Part shown: piece by piece, positions 9,133 to 20,036 of the stretch | Numbering within the stretch: position 1 is the first letter of the stretch | Layout: every line of letters starts with the position of its first letter | Origin: Rhodopseudomonas pentothenatexigens | GTDB taxonomy: Bacteria; Pseudomonadota; Alphaproteobacteria; Rhizobiales; Xanthobacteraceae | Length of the DNA stretch: 64,000 nucleotides | Direction: 5' to 3' | Assembly: GCF_900218015.1 (NCBI RefSeq) | Contig: NZ_UFQQ01000021.1 | Coordinates: 23,504-87,503, forward strand | Notes under the pieces: model-generated | Seen by the model: only the letters and a program-made list of their open reading frames with translations | Database searches by the model: none | Told to the model about the DNA's origin: nothing | Program-made: the position numbers and the translations under genes

Positions 9133-9915
9133 ATGGTTGAATTCGCACTTCCGAAGAATTCGAAGATTGTCGGCGGCAAGACCTGGCCGAAGCCGGAAGG
9201 CGCGACCGAGGTTCGGGAGTTCCGCGTCTATCGCTGGAATCCGGACGACGGCAACAACCCGAGCATGGACACCTACTACGTCGACAAGCACGACTGCGGT
9301 CCGATGGTGCTCGACGGTCTGATCTGGATCAAGAACAACATCGATCCGACCCTGACCTTCCGCCGCTCGTGCCGCGAGGGCGTGTGCGGCTCCTGCGCGA
9401 TGAACATCGACGGCGAGAACACGCTGGCCTGCACCAAGGCGATGGACGACGTGCGCGACGACGCGGTGAAGATCACGCCGCTGCCGCACCAGCCGGTGGT
9501 CAAGGATCTGGTCCCCGACCTCACCAACTTCTATGCGCAGTACGCCTCGATTCAGCCCTGGCTGCAGACCGTGACGCCGACCCCGCAGAAGGAATGGCGG
9601 CAGAGCCACGCCGACCGCGAGAAGCTCGACGGCCTGTACGAGTGCATCCTGTGCGCCTGCTGCTCGACCTCGTGCCCGAGCTACTGGTGGAACTCGGACC
9701 GTTTCCTCGGCCCGGCCGCGCTGCTGCAGGCGACCCGCTGGGTCGAAGACAGCCGCGACGAAGCCACCGGCGAGCGCCTCGACAATCTCGAAGATCCGTT
9801 CCGGATCTATCGCTGCCACACCATCATGAACTGCGCCAAGGCGTGCCCGAAGGGCCTCAACCCGTCGGAAGCGATCGCCAACCTCAAGCTCAAGCTGGTC
9901 GAACGCCAGATCTGA
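9133..9915 (+). CDS. sdhB: Succinate dehydrogenase iron-sulfur subunit
   Basis: Electron-transfer subunit of complex II, 260 residues, passing electrons from FAD to quinone. The [2Fe-2S] ligands lie in [16 protein letters not shown] with a further Cys in LACTKA; the [4Fe-4S] and [3Fe-4S] ligands lie in [15 protein letters not shown] and [17 protein letters not shown]. The start MVEFALP at 9133 is preferred because the longer reading from 9049 translates the palindromic repeat. A rho-independent terminator follows at 9940-9972, which closes the operon. Confidence 0.97.
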   Translation: MVEFALPKNSKIVGGKTWPKPEGATEVREFRVYRWNPDDGNNPSMDTYYVDKHDCGPMVLDGLIWIKNNIDPTLTFRRSCREGVCGSCAMNIDGENTLACTKAMDDVRDDAVKITPLPHQPVVKDLVPDLTNFYAQYASIQPWLQTVTPTPQKEWRQSHADREKLDGLYECILCACCSTSCPSYWWNSDRFLGPAALLQATRWVEDSRDEATGERLDNLEDPFRIYRCHTIMNCAKACPKGLNPSEAIANLKLKLVERQI

Positions 9916-9939
9916 CGCGCGCAAATTGTTGCTGATCCC

Positions 9940-9972
9940 AACGGCCGGGCCTTTGCCCGGCCGTTGTGTTTT
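9940..9972 (+). terminator. Intrinsic terminator after sdhB
   Basis: Perfect 11-base-pair stem AACGGCCGGGC / GCCCGGCCGTT with a 4-base loop, followed by GTGTTTT. It lies 25 bases after the sdhB stop. Confidence 0.85.
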
Positions 9973-9988
9973 GATTGCCGATCTCTCC

Positions 9989-10072
9989 CGTCATTGCGCC
10001 CGAAGCGAAGCAATCCAGAGGCGCGTGCACCGAGCACGGATGGCTTCGTCGCTGCGCACCTCGAAAATGACG
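9989..10072. repeat. Family C palindromic repeat (diverged copy)
   Basis: Starts CCGTCATTGCGCCCGAAGCG and ends near AAAATGACGG, with the internal landmarks GAAGCAATCC and GGCTTCGTCGCTGCGC. It is a diverged copy of the nearly perfect inverted repeat at 51806-51885. Confidence 0.7.
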
Positions 10073-10153
10073 GTGCAGCCGCATTGCCTCGCCCTCCTCG
10101 GAACATCACCGCAAAGCGATCGTTATCGCCGCTGACGAACACGGGAGAGCGAG

Positions 10154-10642
10154 ATGGCGGTGACGAGGAACGAGGGCAATGCGCAGCACGCCTGGGACCT
10201 GATGAAGAAGATCACCTTCGCAATGCTGGCGACGCGCGACGGCGAGAAGATCCGCTCGCGGCCGATGGCCGCCTATGTGAGGCCCGAAGAAGGGGCGATC
10301 TACTTTCTGACCGACGCGCGCCGGCACAAGGACGAGGAGATCGCCAACGATCATCACGTCAATCTCGGCTTCGCCAACGCCAGCGCGCAGAAGTACGTCT
10401 CGGTCACCGGCTATGCGGCGATCAGCGACGACCGCGCCAAGATCAAGGAACTGTTCGGCACCGAGGCCAAAGCGTGGTGGGACAGCCCGGACGATCCGAA
10501 CATCCGCGTGCTCAAGGTGACGCCGGAGGAGGCCGAATATTGGGATTCGCCCGGCACCATCGTGAGCTACGCCAAGATGATGGTGGCGGCCGCGACCGGC
10601 GGCCGGCCCGATCTCGGCGAGAATGCCAAGGTGGCGATCTGA
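10154..10642 (+). CDS. Pyridoxamine-phosphate-oxidase-like split-barrel protein
   Basis: Protein of 162 residues resembling the general stress protein 26 group of FMN-binding split-barrel proteins. Typical features are the N-terminal WDLMKKITFAMLATRDGEKI, SRPMAAYVRPEEGAIYFLTDA, and VNLGFANASAQKYVSVTGYA. The C-terminal DNIRVLKV-like strand is present as NIRVLKVTPEEAEYWD, which is common in this group. No signal peptide. The enzymatic activity is unknown; flavin binding is inferred from family only. The stop codon abuts the start of the next, proline-rich reading frame (TGAATG). Confidence 0.85.
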   Translation: MAVTRNEGNAQHAWDLMKKITFAMLATRDGEKIRSRPMAAYVRPEEGAIYFLTDARRHKDEEIANDHHVNLGFANASAQKYVSVTGYAAISDDRAKIKELFGTEAKAWWDSPDDPNIRVLKVTPEEAEYWDSPGTIVSYAKMMVAAATGGRPDLGENAKVAI

Positions 10643-10900
10643 ATGGCCGGCGAACCCCAGGAGGTGCCGAATAATCCCGGGCCCGCGACGCCGCCGCCGG
10701 AAGTGCCGTCGAGCACGCCCGGCACGCCGACCGAGCCGCCGCCGGAGCAACCGCCGGGGAATCCAAATCCGGACATTCCGCCGCCGATCGAGGAGCCTGG
10801 CGCGCCGCCGCAGCCCGACGAGCTGCCTGGCCAGATGCCGGATGAACTGCCGGTGCGGTCACCGCCGGGGCCCGGCGCGCCGAACCCGGCTGTCGCCTGA
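10643..10900 (+). CDS. Small proline-rich protein of unknown function
   Basis: An 85-residue reading frame that begins directly after the stop of the split-barrel gene (TGAATG), so it could be translated by coupling. About 40% of residues are proline, with runs such as PPPEQPPGNPNPD and PPPIEEPGAPPQPDE. It is acidic, lacks a signal peptide or hydrophobic segment, and is expected to be disordered. The following terminator-like hairpin at 11003-11043 fits a real transcript end. Proline richness can be a chance product of GC-rich DNA, so coding status is only moderately supported. Confidence 0.5.
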   Translation: MAGEPQEVPNNPGPATPPPEVPSSTPGTPTEPPPEQPPGNPNPDIPPPIEEPGAPPQPDELPGQMPDELPVRSPPGPGAPNPAVA

Positions 10901-11002
10901 CGTCGTCCCGCGGTGCGCGCAGATTGTTGCCGGGTGCTCGACAGACCGGCGCGCCGACGGCTTGCCAGGGCGCGGATTCCGGATCTGAACTCGTGCTGAA
11001 TA

Positions 11003-11043
11003 CCGCCGCGTCCGAGCCTCGGGCGCGGCGGATTTATTTCTCT
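11003..11043 (+). terminator. Intrinsic terminator before the OmpA-like gene
   Basis: Stem CCGCCGCG / CGCGGCGG with a nested CCGAG / CTCGG pairing in the loop, followed by ATTTATTTCTCTT. It separates the 10154-10900 gene pair from the OmpA-like gene. Confidence 0.7.
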
Positions 11044-11160
11044 TCGGCCGCAGCCGGTCGCCACAATTGGGCCTCACGCCTTGTCGTTGATCGGAACACG
11101 GCGGGTGACCGTTCGACTGCGTCGTGCGCGACGCCAACCTGCTCGATTGAGGATCTTTTG

Positions 11161-13107
11161 ATGACGAAGCTGAATGTGGCACTGCTCGCGACCACGGCCT
11201 TGACGGTCGGGGCGCTGATCGGTCCTGCCGCCGCCGAGAGTGCGTCGGCGCCGACGCTGCTGGCGCAGGCGGTGCAAAGCGCCCCGGCGCCTGCACCGTC
11301 CGAGGACAAGAAGAAAGAGGCGACGCCGCCCGGCCCGCGCCCTGCCCCCGCGCCATCTGCGCAGCCGCCCGCGCCCCCTAAAGCCGCCCCGCCGCCCCCG
11401 CCCGCGCCACCGAAGGCTGCGCCTCCGCCTCCTCCTCCGCCGCCGGCTGCCGCCCCGGCGCCCGCTCCCAAGCGCGCCGAACCGCCGCCACCCCCGCCCG
11501 CTCCGAAGCCCCCGGCGCCGCCCTCGGCCGCGCCGGCAGAGCGTCCGGCTGCCCCTCCGCCCGCCGCTGCCCCGAGCCGTCCGCCGGCACCGCCCGCCGG
11601 CGAAGCTCCGCAGCGTCGTGGCCCGCCGCCCGCTGCAACTCCGCCGAATCCCACCGCGCCGGATGCCGCCAAGCAGCCTCCGGGCGAGAGCCCGCAGCGC
11701 CGCGGTCCGCCGCCCGGTGCGCCGGGCGGCCCGCCGCCGAATGCGGCTGCACCGGGCACGACCCCGCCGCCGGGCGAAGCGCCCCGCCGCGGCCCGCCGC
11801 CACCACCACCCGCTTCTGCTAATCCGCCCCCGGCCGCAGCGCCGACGCCGGCCCCCTCGACTCAGCCGCAGGCGGCGCCGACTTCGTCGGGCCCGGCCGT
11901 GGCGCCGGGCGCTCGTTCCTCGGGGGAGCGCGGCCCACAACCCGGCGCCCCCGCAGGTGGTCCGCCGCCGCGGCCGCAAGCCGGGCCAGGCGGCTCCGGC
12001 GCCGGTCCGGCTGTTGCCCCGCAGCCCGGCCAACCGCAGCCCGGTCAGCCGCCGGCAGGTCCCGCTGTCGCGCGGCCGGCACCTCCGCCGCCGGCCGTGA
12101 CCGCGCCGATCCCGCCCGCGCCACCGCCGCCGCCCCAGTCGCTGACCCCGCTTCCGCAGGGTGCCGCGCCGCAGGGCCCGCGCAACATCTCGGACTTCCG
12201 CAACCAGCGGCGCGAGGTGCAGCAGAACGGTCGCATCGTCATCACCGAGCCCGGCCGCGTCATCGTGCGCGATCCGGGCGGCCAGGAGTTCATCCGCCAC
12301 AACGAGCTCGATCGCTTCCGCTACGGCGCGCGCAACATACGCACCGAAGACATCCGTGGCGGTGGCACCCGCACCATCGTGGTGCGGCCCGACGGCAGCG
12401 AGATCATCAACGTCACCGATGACGACGGTCGGCTGCTGCGGCGGATCCGCCGCGACCGCGAGGGCCGCGAGATCATCATCATCGACAACAGCTACGGTCC
12501 GCGCGACCGGGCCAACTTCTATGTCGACCTGCCGCCGCCGGTCATCCGGATGCCGCGCGACCGCTACATCGTCGATTACGAAGACGCATCGCCGGAGCTG
12601 ATCTACGAGACCCTGGAGGCGCCGCCGGTCGAACGGATCGAGCGGCGCTACACCATGGACGAGATCCGCTACAGCCCGGCGGTGCGGCAGCGGATGCCCT
12701 CGATCGACCTCAACACCATCAACTTCGACACCGGCTCGTGGGACATTCCCCCGGACCAGGCCGCGAAGCTGCAGGTGATTGCGGACGGTCTCAACCGGGC
12801 GATCCAGCGTAACCCGCGTGAGGTGTTCCTGATCGAAGGCCACACCGATGCGGTCGGCAACGACACCGACAACCTGTCGCTGTCCGACCGGCGCGCCGAA
12901 TCGGCCGCCGCTCTGCTGACCCAGCAATTCGGAGTCCCGGCCGAAAACCTGACCTCGCAGGGCTATGGCGAGCAGTATCTGAAGATCCCGACCCAGGGTC
13001 CGGAGCGTCAGAACCGCCGCGTCACGATCCGCCGCATCACCCCGCTGCTCAATGGCGGTCAGGCATCACTGCCGCCGCCGCCTCCGGGCATTGCGCCGCC
13101 GCGCTGA
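11161..13107 (+). CDS. OmpA-family envelope protein with long proline-rich region
   Basis: Protein of 648 residues. An N-terminal signal peptide (MTKLNVALLATTALTVGALI) is followed by about 280 residues very rich in Pro and Ala that include three related GEAPQRRGPPP-type units. A charged region from about residue 340 contains repeated strands such as GRIVITEPGRVIVRDPGG and TRTIVVRPDGSEIINVTDDDG. The C-terminal OmpA peptidoglycan-binding domain (about 518-640) has INFDTGSWDI, IEGHTDAVGND, LSDRRAESAAALL and GPERQNRRVTI. It probably tethers the outer envelope to peptidoglycan, with the Pro-rich part spanning the periplasm. The ATG at 11161 has GAGGATC upstream; longer readings lack a signal peptide. 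Confidence 0.9.
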   Translation: MTKLNVALLATTALTVGALIGPAAAESASAPTLLAQAVQSAPAPAPSEDKKKEATPPGPRPAPAPSAQPPAPPKAAPPPPPAPPKAAPPPPPPPPAAAPAPAPKRAEPPPPPPAPKPPAPPSAAPAERPAAPPPAAAPSRPPAPPAGEAPQRRGPPPAATPPNPTAPDAAKQPPGESPQRRGPPPGAPGGPPPNAAAPGTTPPPGEAPRRGPPPPPPASANPPPAAAPTPAPSTQPQAAPTSSGPAVAPGARSSGERGPQPGAPAGGPPPRPQAGPGGSGAGPAVAPQPGQPQPGQPPAGPAVARPAPPPPAVTAPIPPAPPPPPQSLTPLPQGAAPQGPRNISDFRNQRREVQQNGRIVITEPGRVIVRDPGGQEFIRHNELDRFRYGARNIRTEDIRGGGTRTIVVRPDGSEIINVTDDDGRLLRRIRRDREGREIIIIDNSYGPRDRANFYVDLPPPVIRMPRDRYIVDYEDASPELIYETLEAPPVERIERRYTMDEIRYSPAVRQRMPSIDLNTINFDTGSWDIPPDQAAKLQVIADGLNRAIQRNPREVFLIEGHTDAVGNDTDNLSLSDRRAESAAALLTQQFGVPAENLTSQGYGEQYLKIPTQGPERQNRRVTIRRITPLLNGGQASLPPPPPGIAPPR

Positions 13108-13127
13108 GCAGGCACGCGAACGACAAC

Positions 13128-13164
13128 AAAAAAAGCCGCGGGCGCCCCCGCGGCTTTTCCTTTT
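13128..13164. terminator. Bidirectional terminator between the OmpA-like and YkuD genes
   Basis: GCCGCGGG / CCCGCGGC stem flanked by an A-run on one side and TTTTCCTTTT on the other. It lies between two convergent genes and can serve both. Confidence 0.85.
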
Positions 13165-13185
13165 CGAAGCGAGTGTCGTCGCCGA

Positions 13186-13713
13186 TCAGCGCATCACCAC
13201 CACCGTGGTGCCGACCGGAACGCGTTCGTACAGATCGGTGATGTCCTGGTTCAGCATCCGGATGCAGCCGTAGGATACGAAGCCGCCGATCGACTGCGGC
13301 CGGTTGGTGCCGTGGATCGCGTATTCGCCGCCCGCCAGCGTCATCGCCGCGACGCCCATCGGATTGGCGGGCGATCCGCCCGGGATCACGTCCGGCATCG
13401 TCGGCACGTCGCGCTTGACCTCAGCCGGCGGCGCCCAGGCCGGGTTGCGATACTTGCCGTCGATCTTGGTGATGCCGGCCCATTGCTTGCCGGCCTTACC
13501 GACACCGACCGGATAGCGCACCGCGTGCCCGGGCTCGACCACCAGATACAGCCGCCGCTCGTTGGTCTTCACCACGATCGTGCCGGGTGAGTAGTCGCCG
13601 CGAAAGGCGACCAGATCGGGCCGCGCCTCCGCGCGCGGCGCGGTCACCGCCCCGGCTCCGGCTAGAACTGCGAGCGCCAGCGCCAACTTCGCCGATCGAA
13701 ATCCCAAAGACAT
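13186..13713 (-). CDS. L,D-transpeptidase (YkuD domain), exported
   Basis: Protein of 175 residues with an N-terminal signal peptide (KLALALAVLAGAGAVTAPRAEA) and a YkuD domain. The catalytic signature is present: HGTNRPQSIGGFVSYGCIRM, with the nucleophilic cysteine in SYGCIR. Such enzymes form 3-3 peptidoglycan crosslinks or attach proteins to peptidoglycan in the periplasm. The segment ERRLYLVVEPGHAVRYPVGVGK is the typical start of the catalytic domain. It is convergent with the OmpA-like gene, which is another peptidoglycan-contacting protein. Confidence 0.92.
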   Translation of the reverse strand: MSLGFRSAKLALALAVLAGAGAVTAPRAEARPDLVAFRGDYSPGTIVVKTNERRLYLVVEPGHAVRYPVGVGKAGKQWAGITKIDGKYRNPAWAPPAEVKRDVPTMPDVIPGGSPANPMGVAAMTLAGGEYAIHGTNRPQSIGGFVSYGCIRMLNQDITDLYERVPVGTTVVVMR

Positions 13714-14084
13714 TCAGTCTCTCCAGTTTCCCCGCACCGGTCAGCTTCGCTCCGGCGCCCTCAGCGCCCGCGATAGTTGCAGCGTGAACTAACCAATCGG
13801 TATGCGCTGGACGATCGAACGAACGCGGGCGTACCATTCAAGAAAAATCCGGGGAACAAAGTAAATATCCGGCAAACAACACCCGCCGGCAAAACTGCGC
13901 GCGAGCCGCGATCCTCGCTTGGATGTGATCGAATCGGCACAGCCCAGCTGGCGTCGTATCAACTAACAAGTGACGTCGAGCTGGTAGTACGCGTCGGACG
14001 CGAAAGGCCCCGCCTCCTGGGCCGGGGGCGGGGCCTTCAATATCTTCAGCAGTCGCCGGCAGCGGGCCGCCGCCTTGGGGCGGC
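13714..14084. other. Intergenic region between the YkuD gene and acs
   Basis: Holds the upstream region of the minus-strand transpeptidase gene and, at 14004-14037, the transcript-end hairpin of acs. The segment 13830-13890 is relatively AT-rich. No additional gene was recognised. Confidence 0.4.
14004..14037 (-). terminator. Hairpin at the end of acs
   Basis: Perfect 11-base stem AAGGCCCCGCC / GGCGGGGCCTT with a 12-base loop, about 50 bases after the acs stop. There is only a weak T tract on the minus strand, so it may be a transcript-stabilising hairpin rather than a strong intrinsic terminator. Confidence 0.6.
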
Positions 14085-16037
<1,953 letters not shown>

Positions 16038-16420
16038 TCGTTCCTCCACAAAAACGCGGCCGATCCCGCACCCGCCGTCGGTGCCCGACCGCAACCCCGC
16101 TGCAACCGGCGACTCACCCGCCAACGAGTCAGGCTCCGCCGATCGTTGATCCTGCGATCCGGGCGAAGTCATGGAAACGCTACGGGGGAGCATCGCCGGT
16201 GAAGAGACGTGCGATCGTCTCAGCCTCCGGCTGTTGTTGTTGACCAATTATGCGTCGGCACGCCTAGCCGCGACAAGCGGTGCGGTCATCCGACTTTCGG
16301 CGCTGATCGCGCGCATGTGCAGGGCCGTGATCGGGATGCGTGCGCTGCGGCATTCGCCCGCCCGGAACGACCGAGACGCTGGCGCATTAGCTGTTGGCTC
16401 TGGCGGGGATTGTTAACGAC
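16038..16420. other. Divergent intergenic region between acs and the topoisomerase gene
   Basis: 383 bases that should carry promoters for both divergent genes. No clear sigma-70 hexamer pair, repeat family member or conserved small frame could be picked out by eye. Confidence 0.35.
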
Positions 16421-17524
16421 ATGATCGATCGGCAGAATTTCGAGCTTCCCGAAAACGAAACTGCCACAGAGGCATCGAACTTCCTCGCCGCTGCGGAGCC
16501 GGCCAGTGTCGCGGAGCTCGCCGAAGATCTCGGTCTGCATCTCGGCGAGGTCGATCATCTGACGATCCGCCGCGTCAAGCGCGGCAAGCGCTGGCATTAT
16601 CTGCGCGCCGATGGCTCGCGGGTGAAGCAGCCAGGCACGATCCGGCGGCTGAACGCGCTGGCGATGCCGCCGGCCTATCAGGACGTCCGCTATGCCGCCG
16701 ATCCAGCGTCGCATCTGCAGGCGGTCGGTCGAGATGCCGCGGGACGGCTGCAGTATCGCTACCATTCGGATTGGGAAAAGGTCCGTGAGGCGCGAAAGGC
16801 CCACCGGCTGGCGCAACTCGTCGGCGCGCTGCCGAAGATCCGCCGCATGGTGGCGAAGCACCTCTCGGGTGACGAGCCGACCCGGGAATTCGCGCTGGCC
16901 GCGGTGATCGAGCTGATCGCCCGCACCGCGATCCGCCCCGGCAGCGAATCCTATGCGCGGCTCAACGGCACCCGCGGCGCCGCGACGCTGCTGAAATCCA
17001 ACGTCACGATCGAAGACGACTGCGTGATGCTGTCGTTCAAGGCCAAAGGCGGCAAGGCGGTGCGCAAGGAATGCGGCGCCGCCCGGCTGGTGCGGGCGAT
17101 CGGCATCCTGCGCAAGCTGCCGGGTCGACGGCTGTTCCAATATGTCGGCGCGGACGGCGCGGTGCATCCGGTTTCGACGTCCCAGGTCAACGTGTTCCTG
17201 CGTGAACTCGCCGGCATCAAGATTTCGCTGAAGGATTTTCGCACCCTGATGGCCTCGGCTGTGGTGCTGGAATCGCTGGCGCGGATCGAACCGGCCAGCA
17301 GTGCGCGCGGCCGGCGCAAACAGGTGCTGGAGGCGGTACGGGCGGCGGCCGACGAACTCGCCAACACCCCGTCGATCTGCCGCAAGAGCTACGTGCACGC
17401 CACCATCGTTACGGCGTTCGAGGACGGTATTCTCGAACGCTTCGCTTCGACCCTGAAGGGCACTCGCTCCCAGGCCAAGCGTGAACAGCTGCTGGCCCAG
17501 GTGGTGATGGCGGCTGCGGCCTGA
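16421..17524 (+). CDS. DNA topoisomerase IB (poxvirus/bacterial type)
   Basis: Type IB topoisomerase of 367 residues; it relaxes supercoils through a 3'-phosphotyrosine intermediate. The N-terminal domain includes DHLTIRRVKRGKRWHYLR and PPAYQDVRYAADP. The catalytic domain shows the arginine in IRPGSESYARLNGTRGA, the lysine in SFKAKGGKAV, the second arginine in ISLKDFRT, and the tyrosine nucleophile in CRKSYVHA. The segment after KDFRT reads LMASAVV rather than the more usual tryptophan-containing version. An in-frame TTG at 16394 is an alternative start; the ATG at 16421 was chosen for its normal start codon. Common in alphaproteobacteria; role accessory. Confidence 0.9.
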   Translation: MIDRQNFELPENETATEASNFLAAAEPASVAELAEDLGLHLGEVDHLTIRRVKRGKRWHYLRADGSRVKQPGTIRRLNALAMPPAYQDVRYAADPASHLQAVGRDAAGRLQYRYHSDWEKVREARKAHRLAQLVGALPKIRRMVAKHLSGDEPTREFALAAVIELIARTAIRPGSESYARLNGTRGAATLLKSNVTIEDDCVMLSFKAKGGKAVRKECGAARLVRAIGILRKLPGRRLFQYVGADGAVHPVSTSQVNVFLRELAGIKISLKDFRTLMASAVVLESLARIEPASSARGRRKQVLEAVRAAADELANTPSICRKSYVHATIVTAFEDGILERFASTLKGTRSQAKREQLLAQVVMAAAA

Positions 17525-17536
17525 GACCGCTCGTGG

Positions 17537-18388
17537 TCAGTTCGGCGTCCAGCCGCAGGCAGAGAGCCGCGGATGCATATGCGCCGGCGGCGGCGCGGTG
17601 ACCACCACCGGCGGTTTATTACGCGACAGCGGGATCACGATCTCGCGGGCGTGCAGATGCAGCCGGGGTTCGCCGAACCGCGGGCCGTTGCCGTAGATGT
17701 TGTCACCGACGATCGGCCACCCCATCGCCGCACAATGCACCCGGAGCTGGTGGGTGCGGCCGGTGACCGGTTCGAGCGCCAGCCAGGTGAGGTGCGTCGG
17801 GGGTGGCGCACCGGATTTGGCGCCCGGCTTTCGAGTCGGATCGTCACCCTCTCCCCCGGCACTGAGAGCCCCCTCTCCCGCTTGCGGGACCCCCACCCCC
17901 GACCCCTCCCCGCAAGGGGGAGGGGAGGATCGACCCATCACCCGCCATTTCGTCAACGACGGCAGTCCCGCAGGATCGACCTTCTGCCACCAGCCGCGCT
18001 CGGCATTGAGCTTGGCGATCGGCAGATCGATGCTGCCTTCGTCTTCGGCCGGGCCGCCTTCGACGATCGCCCAATAGGTCTTGGAAATCCGCGAATGCTT
18101 GAACAGCAGTCCGAGCGTGGCGGTCGCCTTGCGATGCCGCCCGAGCACCAGGCAGCCCGAGGTGTCGCGGTCGAGCCGATGCGCCAGCACCGGCGGGCGC
18201 GGCAGGCCGAAGCGCAGGAATTCGAACGAGGTTTCCAGGTTCGGTCCGCCCTTGGGGCCGAGATGCACCGGAAGGCCCGGCGGTTTGTCGATCACCAGCA
18301 TCAGCCCGTCGCGATACAGCACCCGCGCCTGGATCTGGTCCGCGGTCAGTTCCGGCACGTCGAATTGATCTGGGTGGCTTTCGTTCAT
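17537..18388 (-). CDS. RluA-family pseudouridine synthase with repeat-derived insert
   Basis: RNA pseudouridine synthase of 283 residues. The catalytic aspartate is Asp73 in the motif HRLDRDTSG, and the late motif EPVTGRTHQLRVHCAAMGWPIVGD is intact. Between residues 153 and 200, where relatives pass from LTKWRV almost directly to LALEPVTG, there is a Gly/Pro/Ser-rich insert (SSPPPCGEGSGVGVPQAGEG...). It is encoded by a family D palindromic repeat at 17847-17929. The repeat keeps the frame open, so the protein may still be active with a surface loop. The target uridine (23S rRNA or tRNA) cannot be decided. Confidence 0.9.
   Translation of the reverse strand: MNESHPDQFDVPELTADQIQARVLYRDGLMLVIDKPPGLPVHLGPKGGPNLETSFEFLRFGLPRPPVLAHRLDRDTSGCLVLGRHRKATATLGLLFKHSRISKTYWAIVEGGPAEDEGSIDLPIAKLNAERGWWQKVDPAGLPSLTKWRVMGRSSPPPCGEGSGVGVPQAGEGALSAGGEGDDPTRKPGAKSGAPPPTHLTWLALEPVTGRTHQLRVHCAAMGWPIVGDNIYGNGPRFGEPRLHLHAREIVIPLSRNKPPVVVTAPPPAHMHPRLSACGWTPN
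17847..17929. repeat. Family D palindromic repeat inside a coding sequence
   Basis: Contains CCCCTCTCCCGCTTGCGGGA, then CCCCCACCCCCGACCCCTCC, then CCGCAAGGGGGAGGGG. The same modules occur in intergenic positions at 4859-5028 and 20669-20718. Here the element is translated in frame on the minus strand as part of the RluA-family protein. Confidence 0.85.
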
Positions 18389-18416
18389 GGCGCGAAACGG
18401 CTAACACAGCGCCCTG

Positions 18417-19364
18417 ATGAGCGACACTCCGGAAAATTCGAAACAGAGCTGGTGGCGGCGGCTGTCCAGCGGCTTGAAGCGCACCTCGAGCTCGATCGGG
18501 ACCGCGCTGTCGGAATTCGTGTCCAAGCGCAAGCTCGACCGGGCGATGCTTGAGGAGATCGAGGACGTGCTGCTGCGCGCCGATCTCGGCACCGAGGTGG
18601 CGGCGCGGATCGCCAGTGCGGTCGGCGAGGGACGCTACGACAAGATGATCTCGGCGGGCGACGTCAAGGAGATCGTCGCCGCCGAAGTCGAGAAGGTGCT
18701 GGCGCCGGTGGCACAGCCGCTCGTGGTCGACACCGGCAAGAAGCCGTTCGTGATCCTGATGGTCGGAGTCAACGGCTCCGGCAAGACCACCACCATCGGC
18801 AAGTTGTCGGCGCGGTTCGCATCCGAAGGCCACAAGGTGATGCTGGCGGCCGGCGACACGTTCCGCGCCGCGGCGATCGATCAGCTCAAGGTCTGGGGCG
18901 AGCGCACGGGCTCTCCAGTTGTCGCCGGCGCGCAGGGCTCCGACGCGGCCGGGCTGGCGTTCAACGCGCTGACCGCGGCCAAGGAGCAGAGCCGCGACGT
19001 GCTGCTGATCGACACCGCCGGCCGGCTGCAGAACCGCACCGAGCTGATGAGCGAACTCGAAAAGGTGGTGCGGGTGATCAGGAAGGTCGACGCCAGCGCG
19101 CCGCATGCGGTGTTGCTGGTGCTCGACGCCACCGTCGGCCAGAACGCGCTGTCGCAGGTCGAGGCTTTCACCAAGACGGCGGGCGTTACCGGGCTGGTGA
19201 TGACCAAGCTCGACGGCACGGCGCGCGGCGGCATCCTGGTGGCGATCGCCGAGAAGCACAAACTGCCGGTGCATTTCATCGGCGTCGGCGAGGGCGTCGA
19301 GGATCTGGCGCCGTTCACCGCGCGCGATTTCGCCAAGGCGATCGCCGGCACGGAGGCGGCATGA
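18417..19364 (+). CDS. ftsY: Signal recognition particle receptor FtsY
   Basis: SRP receptor GTPase of 315 residues, which docks ribosome-SRP complexes at the membrane. The N-domain runs to about residue 105 and starts with [17 protein letters not shown], an amphipathic membrane-targeting segment. The G-domain shows [41 protein letters not shown] and [10 protein letters not shown]. The acidic A-domain of the E. coli protein is missing, as is usual in alphaproteobacteria. The stop overlaps the start of yciB by four bases. Confidence 0.96.
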   Translation: MSDTPENSKQSWWRRLSSGLKRTSSSIGTALSEFVSKRKLDRAMLEEIEDVLLRADLGTEVAARIASAVGEGRYDKMISAGDVKEIVAAEVEKVLAPVAQPLVVDTGKKPFVILMVGVNGSGKTTTIGKLSARFASEGHKVMLAAGDTFRAAAIDQLKVWGERTGSPVVAGAQGSDAAGLAFNALTAAKEQSRDVLLIDTAGRLQNRTELMSELEKVVRVIRKVDASAPHAVLLVLDATVGQNALSQVEAFTKTAGVTGLVMTKLDGTARGGILVAIAEKHKLPVHFIGVGEGVEDLAPFTARDFAKAIAGTEAA

Positions 19365-19978
19365 CCGACGAGCTGATCGAAAAGAACCGGCCGCATCCGC
19401 TGTTCAAGCTGGCGACCGAGGTCGGTCCGCTGCTGATCTTCTTCTTCGTCAATTCCCGGTCGAACCTGTTCGTCGCCACCGCGGCGTTCATGGTGGCGGT
19501 GCTGGTGGCGATCGCTGTGGCCTATTGGGTCACGCGGCGGATCCCGATGATGACCATCGTCACGGCGGTGGTGGTGGTCGTGTTCGGCACGCTGACGCTG
19601 CTGCTGCACGACGAAACCTTCATCAAGATGAAGCCGACCATCGTCTACACGCTGTTCGCCGCGGCGCTCGGCGGCGGGCTGCTGTTCGGCCGCTCCTTCA
19701 TCGCGATCATGTTCGATCAGATGTTCAACCTCACCCCGCAGGGCTGGCGGACGCTGACCTGGCGCTGGGCGCTGTGGTTCTTCGCCATGGCGGTGCTGAA
19801 CGAGATCATCTGGCGCACCCAGTCGACCGACTTCTGGGTCACCTTCAAGGTGTTCGGGATGGTGCCGCTGACCATGGCGTTCGCGGTGACGCAGATGCCG
19901 CTGATCAAACGCCATCAGGTCGAGCCGGCGACGCTGGAGCAGAGCGCGGACGAAGAGGGCGACGTCTCGGGACGCTGA
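19361..19978 (+). CDS. yciB: Inner membrane septation protein YciB/IspZ family
   Basis: Integral membrane protein of 205 residues with five or six helices, in the YciB (septation protein A, IspZ) family. Characteristic segments are [15 protein letters not shown] near the N-terminus, [21 protein letters not shown], and [19 protein letters not shown]. Family members affect envelope integrity and division; the molecular role is not settled. The start overlaps the ftsY stop (ATGA), a coupling commonly seen in relatives. Confidence 0.93.
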   Translation: MTDELIEKNRPHPLFKLATEVGPLLIFFFVNSRSNLFVATAAFMVAVLVAIAVAYWVTRRIPMMTIVTAVVVVVFGTLTLLLHDETFIKMKPTIVYTLFAAALGGGLLFGRSFIAIMFDQMFNLTPQGWRTLTWRWALWFFAMAVLNEIIWRTQSTDFWVTFKVFGMVPLTMAFAVTQMPLIKRHQVEPATLEQSADEEGDVSGR

Positions 19979-20036
19979 GGCTGCACCTCAGAAGTCGGCA
20001 TCGCGTTGCCTGATCTGACATTGCCAATTTCACCGC

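Noticed and set aside
12045..12927. Antisense frames opposite the OmpA-like gene
   Set aside because: Low-complexity Arg/Gly-rich translations produced by the proline-codon-rich sense strand.
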